The notes below the pieces were generated by a model. The model did no database searches. It was not told the DNA's origin and was given only the letters and a program-made list of their open reading frames with translations. Below are positions 26,000 to 36,855 of a stretch of 64,000 nt of DNA, piece by piece (the stretch's first letter is position 1; every line of letters starts with the position of its first letter). The stretch is from Galbula dea (Eukaryota > Chordata > Aves > Piciformes > Galbulidae): positions 1-64,000 of the forward strand of contig VWZX01001667.1 of assembly GCA_013399015.1 (NCBI GenBank). The letters are read 5' to 3'. A program made the position numbers and the translations under genes.

Positions 26000-26680
26000 A
26001 TCGTGGTGTAGAGGAAGAAAAGAGAAGAGCAGCTTTTCCCTCCAATTAGGTGCATGATTCATTTGTACATAATTCAAATGAGAGACCTGCGTCTAAAGTG
26101 AGGACGAGGCTAACCTCTTGCCGAGTTCTTCATCTCACAAAGCACCACCTAGAAAATGAATTCTAGTCCTCCCATCCTGTGTGACAAGCAAGAATATCCA
26201 AAGGATGAAACAGAAGGTTGATGATTTTCCTAGCAGTTCAGTCTCCATTCCTAACAATCTCCAGAAAGCCATCCCATGTATCTGGGAGGAGAACCACGTT
26301 TTGGAAGGAGTTCTTTAAAGAGTTTTGTTGTCCCAAATAGGGTTCATCACCTGGTCTGCAGTTGCCCATTTCACACATAGAGCAGAAGTATTTCCTTTTA
26401 ATTGGTAAATGACCAGACACAGATGTTAGGCAGAAACCTGCACACCAGTGTCTCAAATTAGCAGTTATTTATACACAAGAGCTTAACATATTCAATCATC
26501 TAATACATCTACATGGTTATTCTACAAAATGATTGGTTAACATTTTGTGGCTTTCCATGTCAATTAGTACACACACTCACTCTAGTTTTTAAGACTTTTC
26601 CTTTCTCAGTCTTGTGAGTTTGTGGGTTCTTTGGTGGGAAATCTTCTATTTGGGGATCTTCTATCTCCCCCTGCCAGAAT
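26000..26680. other. Short intergenic stretch upstream of GSTK1
   Basis: I see no reading frame, repeat or RNA gene between the GSTK1 promoter and the end of the SRCR receptor gene. Confidence 0.45.
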
Positions 26681-26684
26681 TACT

Positions 26685-26690
26685 TTTATT
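26685..26690 (-). terminator. Candidate polyadenylation signal AATAAA (SRCR receptor gene)
   Basis: TTTATT on the + strand, about 520 bases past the receptor's stop codon. It is a plausible end for the 3' UTR, but there is no transcript evidence. Confidence 0.45.
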
Positions 26691-27210
26691 TGAACTCTCC
26701 TTAGATTTGGCAACCCTAAGCCATCCTTCACAGGCTACTGACAAGGTAGATGATTTCTCATCTCGTGGATCCTGTCTGAGACAGAGACATTCTATTCTAC
26801 AAACCCACAGTACTGTTTAGCAGGGTTAATCTTTACTACATGACAAACAGAAAGATTCTTAAGATCTTGATCATCAGTCCCCTAAGGTTTTGACATCAGT
26901 TTGTCAGAAGAAAATATCATCAGGTGAAAAAGTAACCCAGTAGAAAAAAACCCAACACAATGAAAATACTTAGACATAAAAAGCAACAAGTGTCCAGGCA
27001 GTCTTGGCAACAAAAAACTATATTAGGGTAATTTTCTTAACAGTTATGCTTGTTTATCTTCTCTGTGTGTAACAACTTCTCAGCAAATAAACCAGACTTA
27101 AGTAAACTTGTCCTAAGGGCAGGTTGTTCTGGTTCTACTAGTACCCAATCAGCATTTTATAAAGAGAGGTCTATTTCCAAAAGCGATCAGTACAGCTCAG
27201 CAGTCTCTTA

Positions 27211-30200
27211 TCAGTGGCCTAGCTCTTCAACATCATCATAGCCTGTATCTTCAAGAGCAGAGGATGAATGTCTCTCAGCCTCAGAGGTCCTGTTTTCTGA
27301 CACATTAGGACTGCAGTCTGAAAACATGAAGGGAAGAACACTGAGATAAATGCTCATCCTGTATGTATTACCTTTACATGGTTGTGCAGCTCACAGCATT
27401 TGTTGTCAGCTGTCTCCTCCAGAAATTAGTAGCCTAGATATGTATGGCTCATCATCAAGATCATCTAGTTCCAACCCTTCTGCCATGGGCAGGGATGCCA
27501 CCCACTAGACCAGCTTGCCCAGGGCCACATCCAGCCTGGCCTTGAACACTGCCAGGGATGGGGCAGCCACAACCTCTATGGGCAAATGTGGCCAATGAGC
27601 AGAGGTCTAGTTGATAAGACCAAGGTAGAAAATTAACTAATTTGGGTTGTGTAAGTCTAGAGAAACAAAATACAAAGCAGAACTGAGAGGAGATATGTTA
27701 ACAGCCTTCAAGTACCTAAATGGCTTTCTAACAACCTTTTGTATCAGGTGAATGCAACAGCCCTATCCCTGCAGTCATTGTAATAAGAAGTAACAGTTTT
27801 AATTGGCAGCAGTGAAGACTTAGGTTAGGCCACAGGCAAGAGTTTTATGGCTGTAAGGAAAACACAGCATGGCTACAGATTATATGCAGAAGTTGTGGAA
27901 ACACTGCAGCTGAATGGCTGTAAGAAAAAGATTAAGAAACATCTAATCTATGCTTTTTGTGTAGGCAGTGTTCCTTCCCAACAGTGCTTAGCTAAAACCT
28001 GAGCCATCTCATGAGGGATTGATTGTCCCTGGGTTCAGCACAAGAAATAGAGATTGTGAAAACTAAGAGCACTGCTCTTCTGGTCTCACCTGTCTGTGAA
28101 TCCTTGTTTCTGTCACTTTCTTCAGGGATTTCAATGATTTTGTGTTCATTCTGCTTGGAAAGAGAAGCATCTTTAGGTCCAGGAGCTTCTGTCACATCAT
28201 CATAATCATCTTCCAGGGCATTTCCAGGGAGTGAAGAGATCTCTGGAATAGTATTGGAAATAACTGTAACAGAAAGACATTTTCTCTAGAGAAAGCAGTA
28301 GTAGTAAGTTTGGGAGTTGCAAAGTACCAGACTGGGATCTGGACCACTAGGAGGAATTTGCCCTTGACAAAAGCAAGACACACATACCTGAGAGGCCAGT
28401 CATACCCTGCTTGTCCCCCATCAGGTTATAGCTGATCTCTTCATAGACAGCCTCAGAGAAGGGGTCATAGGATAGTCTGGAGGCTGAAAGTAAAAGACAA
28501 TGATCACTCACATAGTCTCTGCTCATACTCAAGCTGGGGTGATGAAAAGGAGTGACCTAAAAGGATCTACATGGCCTGGTTGGCACCCAGAAAGTCACTG
28601 AGAGGTGCTGGCTGAGGATAAGTATGGCTGAGCTCCTTCACTGCCAGATGGTAGGTGAAAATCTCAGCGTGGCAGTAGATGCTGTTCATCTCAATCATCC
28701 ATGCCCCCAGCCTCCCCAGCCAACTAAACAGCTGCCAGACATGTCCAGGAGGCATTTCACCCTGGTCCTGAGGGACTCACCTCTCCTTGATGTCCTGGCA
28801 CTTCGGATCTGCCCAGCAAGAATGGCAAGGACCAGACAGAGAAGTGCTCCCAGGATGATGCAGATGATGACAGGAGTTGAAATTCTCATACCGTCTGCTG
28901 CAGGGCGCTGTGGAGGATCTGAATGGAAAGGAAGAAGCAACAGGTGGAGGAACAGGTGACCCAAAAGGCTGTTCCTCTGTAGCCTTCTAGTGTGCCTGTG
29001 CTAGCAGGGTGAGGCAGTTGTGGGTCCTGCTCAAGCAGGAATTCAGCAGCTGGGAATAGTGCCTCTTGGCTCTCCTTAACAAAAAGCTGCAGGAGGTGCT
29101 TCCTGATGAGCTGGAACATGCTGCTAATTTACCTGCTGTGCAGCATCAGGGACATTAAGTCCTTGTTTGATGGGAGAAAGAAAGGGGGGAAAAGGAATGT
29201 TTTACCTGCTCTAGTGGGTGATGCTGTTGTTTCTGTCAGACCTGCAAAAGGAAAGTGAGTCCAGATTAAAGAAAAGGTAACTGTGGAAACAGGGAGAACA
29301 GCTTCACATCATTTGTGAAGCTTCTTCAGTCAAAACTGTGCAGGGTCTCTGTTCACTGGGATGTACAGCTGACACAATGTTCCTCTATCCGCCTCCTTCC
29401 CAGATCTCTGTAATGAACCAAAGGACCAGTCACTCACCAGAGCAATCCACAGCAGCATCTTCCTTATGATCACAGTTTTTGCCAAACAAGGGCTTGGCAG
29501 GACAGTCCCAAAGAGACAGCTCTGTTCCTTTACAGTGTACCTTCTCCAACCAGATGGGACCAGTCCCTTCCCCAAAGACAGCTTCACTCAGAGCAGACAC
29601 AGCAGATCCACAGCCCAGCTGCCTGCATACAACATGAGCATCTGCCAGGTCCCAGGAATCATCACAGACTGTTCCCCAAGAACCTTGGTGCCAAATCTCC
29701 ACTCTGCCTGAACATCCATCCTCTCCTCCTATGACTCGTAATTTCTCTCTCTCTGCAAAACACAGAAACCTTCTGCATTGCTGAAGCACCAGGAAGGGCT
29801 GTAGGGACCAACAGGGAGAAAGAAGGAGGAGGCAGAGGTACCTGAACAACTTGTGGAGTTTGGACACTCAGCAAATGTGGCTGGAGACTTTGCCTCTTTT
29901 CTTCCTGCAGAATTTAAATACAGAGTTATACACATTTAATACAACTTATTTGATTCTTCTCTGAAAGAAAAAAACCAAGGGAGTATAAAATGCCTGGAAA
30001 ATTAGTCAATAAGTTAATTTTCCCCTACAATATATATATGGCCTATTTAGTACTTTGTGGATCACTGGCTATTGCTGTGAATTAAATAAACTTCCTGATG
30101 ACTGTTCTTGCTTTCTTCTAGTGTGAGGCAGCTGCAGTCCCTTTCAGGTGATCTGAATACCATCTAGAGCTCATTTCTATTAGAGTAGGAACCCAGGAAC

Positions 30201-33200
30201 CCACAGGTATGAAATAGTCATAAGAACAGGCACTGGAAATGGACCTTTAGAACTGAACTTATCTTTGCACTTGTCCATGGCTATGTGAGTGCATATGTGT
30301 ACATCTACATATGCACTGATGTGTCTCCATACACATAGAAACAGATACATGTCTCTAGACTTCTTGAGAAGTCTGATCCTGACTCAGATCTCACAGACTG
30401 ACTGTGTATCACAGATTTTTACTTAAGACATGCACAATGGCACCATCCTGTAAGGGACTTCCTGGAGATTTCCACTGGGTGACGCTCATGTAATTTTAAT
30501 TCACTCATTTACATCAAGGATGTAAACAAAGGAGAATGTTGGTGACAATGGCATGAAATCATAGTTGATGTATACCAAGTATGAAATGAATGAGAGGTAA
30601 CTGCTACAGTGTCTATATGTGCATGCATGGGTTTCCATCTATGTCTGGGCAGCCCTCTCCAGATTCATTTCTAATTACCACTGCAAGAAAGATGTGTCTC
30701 TTCTGCTCGGTTATCACATGAGTGAGGATCCCAGGGCTCTGACTGACATTGCCAGAGAGAGCTGTGTTGCTCACTACACTCAAGGTGGTCCAGCCATGTG
30801 GGCCCAGAACCTCTGCCATATTTGAAGTCTGGAGCGATTTCTGCACTGTCTCCACAGTCCAGGTGCTTGCACGCAGTTGTTGCAGTGAGTTGAGTCATAT
30901 GGTTGGAGCAGATGCTTCCCCATGTCCCATTGTAGAAAACTTCTAGCCTCCCAGCACAGTCTTTGCCATCCACCAGCCTCAGAGCCAGGAATTCTGGAAG
31001 TGAAGACAAAAAACTGGAATTAGACCAATTGCTGTCCACAGGCTGCAGTCCTGTCAGGAGTGTGTCTGCTCCAGTGTGGCTTATCCCCAAGCCACAGCCA
31101 TCTCAGAGGCATAGCTTCTCTGGCATGCAAACCATGTCTCCAGCCATGCACCCAGCAGTGTCTTTTCCCACTTTCCTTCATTTCTCCTCTTGCATCTGCC
31201 ACTCTTGTCTTCTATATACTTGAGTAGAGCCACCCTATGCTCCTCTGATTCATTGATGCTTTGGTGCATAGTGGGCTCTTTTCGTTGGTTGCAGAGCCAG
31301 CTGTAACTGGCTGTAATGGGTACGTGGCACTTGATGCCTTCAACAGCCACAGCCACTTGCTGTAGAAATCTTTATGGAAGCCCTCCAGTTTATCCCCCCA
31401 AATAGCACACTCCACCATACACTTTTTGTGTGTGTACTAAGGCAAAATAAGGATTTCTGTAGGCTCTTTACATCTTGATGGGGCCAAGGGGATGTGGTCA
31501 CCAGCTATGTTTCTAGTCAGGCAAACAAGAGGCTGTCCAAGCAAGTCTCCACTTTTCTCTGCTTCCCCTTCATGTAACCCTCCCCTTTCAACCCACAGGC
31601 TCAGAAAAGGATTTTCCAAACACACCTGAGCACAGGACTCCAGCATCCTCTTTGTGTTGGCAGTTGTGTTGGCCCCATGCTCTAGAGGGACATGCCCAGA
31701 GATCCGATTCAGCCCCAGTGCAGTTCACATCATCCAGCCAGATCTGTCCTGAGCCTTCCCCATAGTGAGCAGAGACAGATGCATTTATGGCATGTCCACA
31801 TCCCAGCTGTTTGCAGACAACATCAGCATCTGATAGATCCCAGTTATCATCACAGATGGTGCCCCAAAGGCCTTCATGATAAAGTTCTACTCTCCCAGCA
31901 CAGCGATTTGTTCCATTCACCAGCCTGATCTGTCTACTACCTGCAGGAAGAAGACCCAGCTGTCAACATCCAATAGAACTATAATACACAGGTCAGCACA
32001 ATGGCTGTATGCTTAAGACACTTTTAAGGCATCCTGTTCTTGTTATGTTCCACTTCTTCTGTCTCAATTTCTTGGGCAGAACTCTTGGGATGCTAATACC
32101 ACATAAAGAGAGAGGCCTGCTCTGTGGGACCACAGCACAAAGACCACAGCATATGCTAAGAAGCACTCAGTACATTTCACATAGTATCTCACCTGAGCAA
32201 ATCACACCAACGTCTTCAGCAACTCCTGTTGGCACTGTCTGAGAATGGGAGGTGTTACAGAGCATCAGCTCAGTCTCATTTCCAGCACACTGGATGCTTC
32301 TGAAGCCAACCAGGCCCTTGCCTCGCTTAGACCTTGGAAGGTAATAGGCTTTTTGGGCAATTCCACACTGGAGCTGGCTGCATACTACCTGAGCATCCTT
32401 AAGGCTCCAGTCATCATCCAGGAGTCTGCTCCACGTGCCATGGAGTGAGATCTCAACTTGCCCATCACAGCGGCTCTCACCACCGGAGAGTCTGAGTGAT
32501 TCAGCAGGACCTGGGCTCAAGAGAGATGGAAAATGTATTGCATAATAGCTACTGCTCTTACTGCAGTAGAAATAACATGCAGGAAAGAGATGGAACACAG
32601 ATTTCTATGTTGGTAAAAAGATCATTCTCACCAGTGGTTATGGAGATAGCCTCTGTTAAGGCTTTGTTTGTTTTCATGCACCCAAGGGGCTGCAATGGGG
32701 AGTGAGAAAAGCTTCCCCATCTCAAGACTAGATCCTGTGAGGACTTAGGCACATCTAAACAATGGGAATCCCTCTACTAAATGAAGTTAAAGGCAGGCTG
32801 ACATACCAGTCTGGCAGAGTGAGATCCCCAGGTTTGCTTTGGTCTGAAGTTGTACTGCTCAGAAAAGGCCACTCCTGACTTACCTGAGCAGATAACGGTG
32901 GCTGCTTCTCTTGCTGAACAAGCTGGATTGCCCAAAGTCACTTGAGCACAATCCCCCAGGCAGGACTCTGTCCCTTCACAGTGAAAAGCATCTCTCCACA
33001 CAGTCCCATTGCCATCCAGAAAATGGCTTTCTGTCTGGATTGACTTGGCATAGCCACAGTTCAGCTGACGGCAGAGAACGCTGGCAGCTTGCAAATTCCA
33101 CTGGGAGCGGCAGAGTCTTCCCCACTTGTCTCCATGGCGGATCTCCACTCTGCCAGAGCATGTGGTACCATTCACCAACCTGCCCCCTGGGCACCCTGAA

Positions 33201-36200
33201 TATAAGAGAAAGTGAGTACTGAGATGTCATGTTCATAGCTGCTCGTGAGCATCTTCTGAAAATCACTGGGAAATGAGAATGAGTTTTCCTTAGCATTCAG
33301 TAGGAAAAATGACTCCACTGGGCCACTGGAACTTCCATATTCATAACTAGGCTTCAGTCCACCCTATTCTGCTGAGAAGAATGACTAAAAGTCAGGATCT
33401 GGTCCCTTTGTAACTTTTAAACTCAGATTAGGTTTCAGGGCTCTGGGTGAACCAATAGACTTTAATTGTTCTGACCAGTCTCACCTAAGGACTCCAGCTA
33501 TGAACCTTAGGGCTACTGGTCTGAGGCCTCACTTGAACCTGGACCAGGACTTCAGTCTTTGCCTCAACTATGTGACTGGTGTAACTGTCTCCAGCCTTGC
33601 GTCCTGCTAGTCCTGACATTGCTCTCCAGTTGGACCCTACATCTGATTGAGTACTTTGCCTTGTCTGGGACTGCCCATAGACATTGTTATCAGTACCTTT
33701 CTCTGCCTTCTATACAGATGCTTTGGATCGTGCCTTGGTGGGTCAGGAAAGTGCTTGTTTCTCTTCATCCTCTGCCCCCAGCTCATCCTACCTTGTGAAG
33801 CAGCCCTGTTCTTGCTATTCCCTGACACTAGGAACAGTCTTGTGGTACAGGTGAAGTGCAGCCTCAACTCCTGGAAATGCCTGTAGCAGCAGACAAAAGA
33901 CAGAGCTTGGCTCCAAAAACACCCTCTGGATTTTGAGTCCATATTTTTCCTCAGAGAAGGAGTTTTTCAGGTCACCTCTTAGAAATTTCCAGTGCTCACC
34001 TGAACATACCACACGAGCGACTTTTCCAGCAGGGCATTCATCATGACCCAACACCTTCACAGAACAGTCTCTCAGGCTTGAGCCACTCTTCTTGCAGCTG
34101 AATGTGCCATTCCAGACAGATCCATTTCCTTTCCCAAAGGATTCTCCAGCTGGTATCAGTAGGGCAGCTCCACAGTCCAGCTGCTGACAGAGGGCATTGG
34201 CAGCTGGTAAATCCCAAAGGTAGTCACACAGGGTTCCCCATGTGCCTCCATGAAGAACCTCTACTCTCCCTGAACATGCAGTACTGCCATTTGCCAGCCT
34301 ATACCCACCATAGCCTGCAGGAGGAATAAAGGAACTTAGCAATCATATTTTATGTGTGTGCCATTGCACTGAAAATGGTAAGACAGATCTAGCTGCAAGG
34401 GGAACTAGCTGCAAGGAACTAACACTTATTATGTCTTAGTTTAGTCCAGGATGGTCATAATCCAGCTCTAAAAAAATGACATTCATCAGTCCAAAATCTC
34501 ACCTGAACACACAACAGTAGCATCATGAGAGCATGTCTTACTGTAGGGGTGCTCCCTACGACACTGGGCAAGGTGTGTCTCAGTCCCTACGCAGCGAAAC
34601 TCTTCTTGCCAGATCAGTTCCTGTCTGTCTCCAATGTCACTTCCTCTCAAGATATCCACAGCCTGGCCACACTCTAGCTCATTGCATATCACAGAGGCAA
34701 CTTTGAAATCAATGTGTGAAAAACAGACTGCAGCCCAAGTTTCTCCTTGCTTTACTTGCAGGTGTCCTGAGCAGGCAGTGGCCCCTCCAGTCAGACGCAG
34801 CCCAGAGAAACCTGGAAAAAAAAAACCCCCAAAATATCCAGCATCAAGGATTGGTTGGACTGGCTTAATTGAATAACTCTCCTACCTTCCTGGCCAAGAG
34901 GTGTCACTTCTCTGAAGTCCACTGACACTTTAAAATAGCCATTGTGGCAATTCCTGTGTGCCACTGACAAGAGAGAAAACGGTGTGTGGGAAAGCTTATT
35001 TCTTGGTGTGTGAAAATCCTACCTCCTTGGGAAGCTACAGAAGAAGGGGAGTTTTGAACATGTGTCAAATCCTTGGGAAGGAGCAACCCCCAAGCCAACA
35101 AACAAATAAATAACTAGCCCTTTACTAGTGTGTGTCCTTGCAACCTCATTGTTCAAATAATCACGAAACTGAAGTGCCCCAGAAAGAGGAAACAGGAAAT
35201 GTTGCATCCATTTTTAGGAAAGGCTAAAAAACACAGTCTGTAGATCTCCAGACTTGTCAGCCTGGGAAAAACATGGTGTGAGTCCTCCTGGAACACATTT
35301 CTGGGCACAGGAAAGTGAATGGGAAGAGTCAGCATGGGTTTACCAAGGGTAAATTTACGATGCCCATGTGACCTTATTACTTTTACTTGATCAAAGTGAC
35401 TGCATTTGTGGATGAGTGGAGAGGGGCATGTGTCATTTAAATCATATTTAGCAAGGCCTTTGACACTGTCTTGAACAATATTCTTGTGCCCAAACCAGGA
35501 TGTTAGAGTCTGAGTGGGTGGACAACTACATGATTAAAAAGTTGATTGGATGGTCAAGCTGAGACCGGTGTGATCACTGGGTTGCACTCTTCCTGGAGAC
35601 AGGCAATGAGTGGAATATCACTCTTTGGGGCTTTCCTGATACCTGTTCTATGCCATTGCTGTGCCCAGGCAAAGGAGACATGCACTTGTAGTCAGCAGAG
35701 GACTTAATGTTGGTGCAACAGAGGCCATGGGGAAGGTGTTAGCTCTCTGCAGTACTTGTTTTTATCCAGCTAGAGCAAAGTTAGATCTCAGCCTCATTGC
35801 ATTTCTTTTTTATTATACAAGGTTGGATGACTTCTTACCTGAGCAGATCACTGCAGTGTCAAAGTAATGAGGACAGCTAAAAACACCCCACCCTCCATGA
35901 GAGCAGTTCCAGAGAGCAGGTTCATCACCACGGCAAGCAACTCGAAACAACCACGTTGGTCCAGATCCTTCTCCGAAAGGAGCTCGGTTAAAAGCCTGAA
36001 CAGCAGATCCACATCGGAGCTGCTTACAAACAACCTCAGCATCTTTTAAGGTCCAGTCACCATCACACACAGTTCCCCACTGCTCTTCATGTTTTACTTC
36101 CACTCTGCCAGCACAGGAGACAGTTCCATTGGACAGCCTCAATTCATCAGCACCTTCAGAGACAGAGACAGAGCAAGGTTAGGGAAAGGACGGTGCCTAA

Positions 36201-36855
36201 TCACAATTATCTATTGCTGGTGGTTAATGAGATTATTATTACTTTGTGGAGGTGCCACATTCCAAAATCTATCTTTCATCATCAACTCCAAACATGTACC
36301 TATAGCTGTAGAAGAGCAGAGAGACAAATAGCAATAAGCTTTGGATGTACAGGAACAACAGAGGCAATGGTATAACACCCACCCAAACACCACTGGACAG
36401 AGAGAGCACAACATCGTTTTAACTGGTGTTGAGTAAAGACTTGGAGTTAGTAATTCTGTTTTATGCAGAGTTCAGCAGGTGAGGCAAGGCAGTAATAAGA
36501 ATACCTAGTTGGTATCCATTCCAGGCTTGGCTGTTTACTGAACTTGGGCTGGAATTCCTATGAGAATGGACAGTCACTGATGTCTGAGTAAGTTACTAAG
36601 CCGTTACAAAAGGCTCACCCTTCTTTCTCTCAGGATCGCCAAGGAGAGTGCATCAAAGACAGAGATGTATTTAAACACCTTCTTGACACTTTGCCTTACA
36701 AGGTGAGGGAATAACAACCTATTTATACTGAATTTCCATTCTTTTCCTATCTCACTGCCTTATGTGAAAGAAAGTGTGGACTTACCCAGGGAGACCTGAA
36801 TGGTGAGGAGAAGCAGCCACAGCACTGGAGTCAAGAGATGTCCTTTTGTTGGCAT
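27211..36855 (-). CDS. Transmembrane receptor with eight SRCR domains (WC1/CD163/SCART-like)
   Basis: This is a type I scavenger-receptor-cysteine-rich receptor, of the group used on gamma-delta T cells (WC1, SCART) and macrophages (CD163). Minus-strand exons: signal peptide 36855-36786; SRCR1 36153-35839; SRCR2 34811-34503; SRCR3 34314-34000; SRCR4 33195-32884; SRCR5 32510-32193; SRCR6 31940-31626; SRCR7 30993-30679; spacer 29904-29842; SRCR8 29752-29438; stalk 29241-29206; membrane exon 28918-28781; tail 28483-28388, 28263-28090 and 27317-27211. All introns are phase 1 and the total is 1065 residues. The leader is MPTKGHLLTPVLWLLLLTIQ. The membrane segment lies in ISTPVIICIILGALLCLVLA. The tail carries AVYEEISY, DDYDDV and TGYDDVEELGH, like the WC1 tail motifs. 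Most domains have the eight group-B cysteines; SRCR5 has six and SRCR4 nine. The exact orthologue is uncertain because birds have several such genes. Confidence 0.94.
27455..27582 (-). repeat. CR1 LINE 3' fragment, antisense
   Basis: The sequence matches the reverse complement of the CR1 3' region ('atcatctagttccaaccctt', 'ccagcctggccttgaacact', 'agggatggggcagccac'). It lies in the intron before the last coding exon of the SRCR receptor. Confidence 0.85.
27640..27850 (+). repeat. Degraded CR1-like fragment, sense
   Basis: Phrases such as 'actgagaggagatatgtt' and 'gccttcaagtacctaaatgg' recall the CR1 segment for the end of ORF2, in the opposite direction to the fragment at 27455-27582. It is strongly decayed. 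Confidence 0.4.
28090..28483 (-). other. Signalling tail exons of the SRCR receptor
   Basis: The exons 28483-28388 and 28263-28090, with the last exon 27317-27211, encode the cytoplasmic tail. The tyrosine motifs are EAVYEEISYNLM (YEEI is the preferred Src-family SH2 ligand), EDDYDDVTEAP and EDTGYDDVEEL. The tail also has a mixed-charge linker (KIIEIPEESDRNKD). Each exon is bounded by phase-1 introns, so a tail exon can be skipped without a frameshift. Confidence 0.85.
35290..35620 (+). repeat. CR1 LINE ORF2 (reverse transcriptase) fragment, sense
   Basis: A frame-broken piece of CR1 reverse transcriptase can be read here: SQHGFTKGK, then FSKAFDTVLNNILVPK, then SGWTTT. It lies in the intron between SRCR1 and SRCR2. 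Stops and shifts interrupt it, so it is a fossil. Confidence 0.75.
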
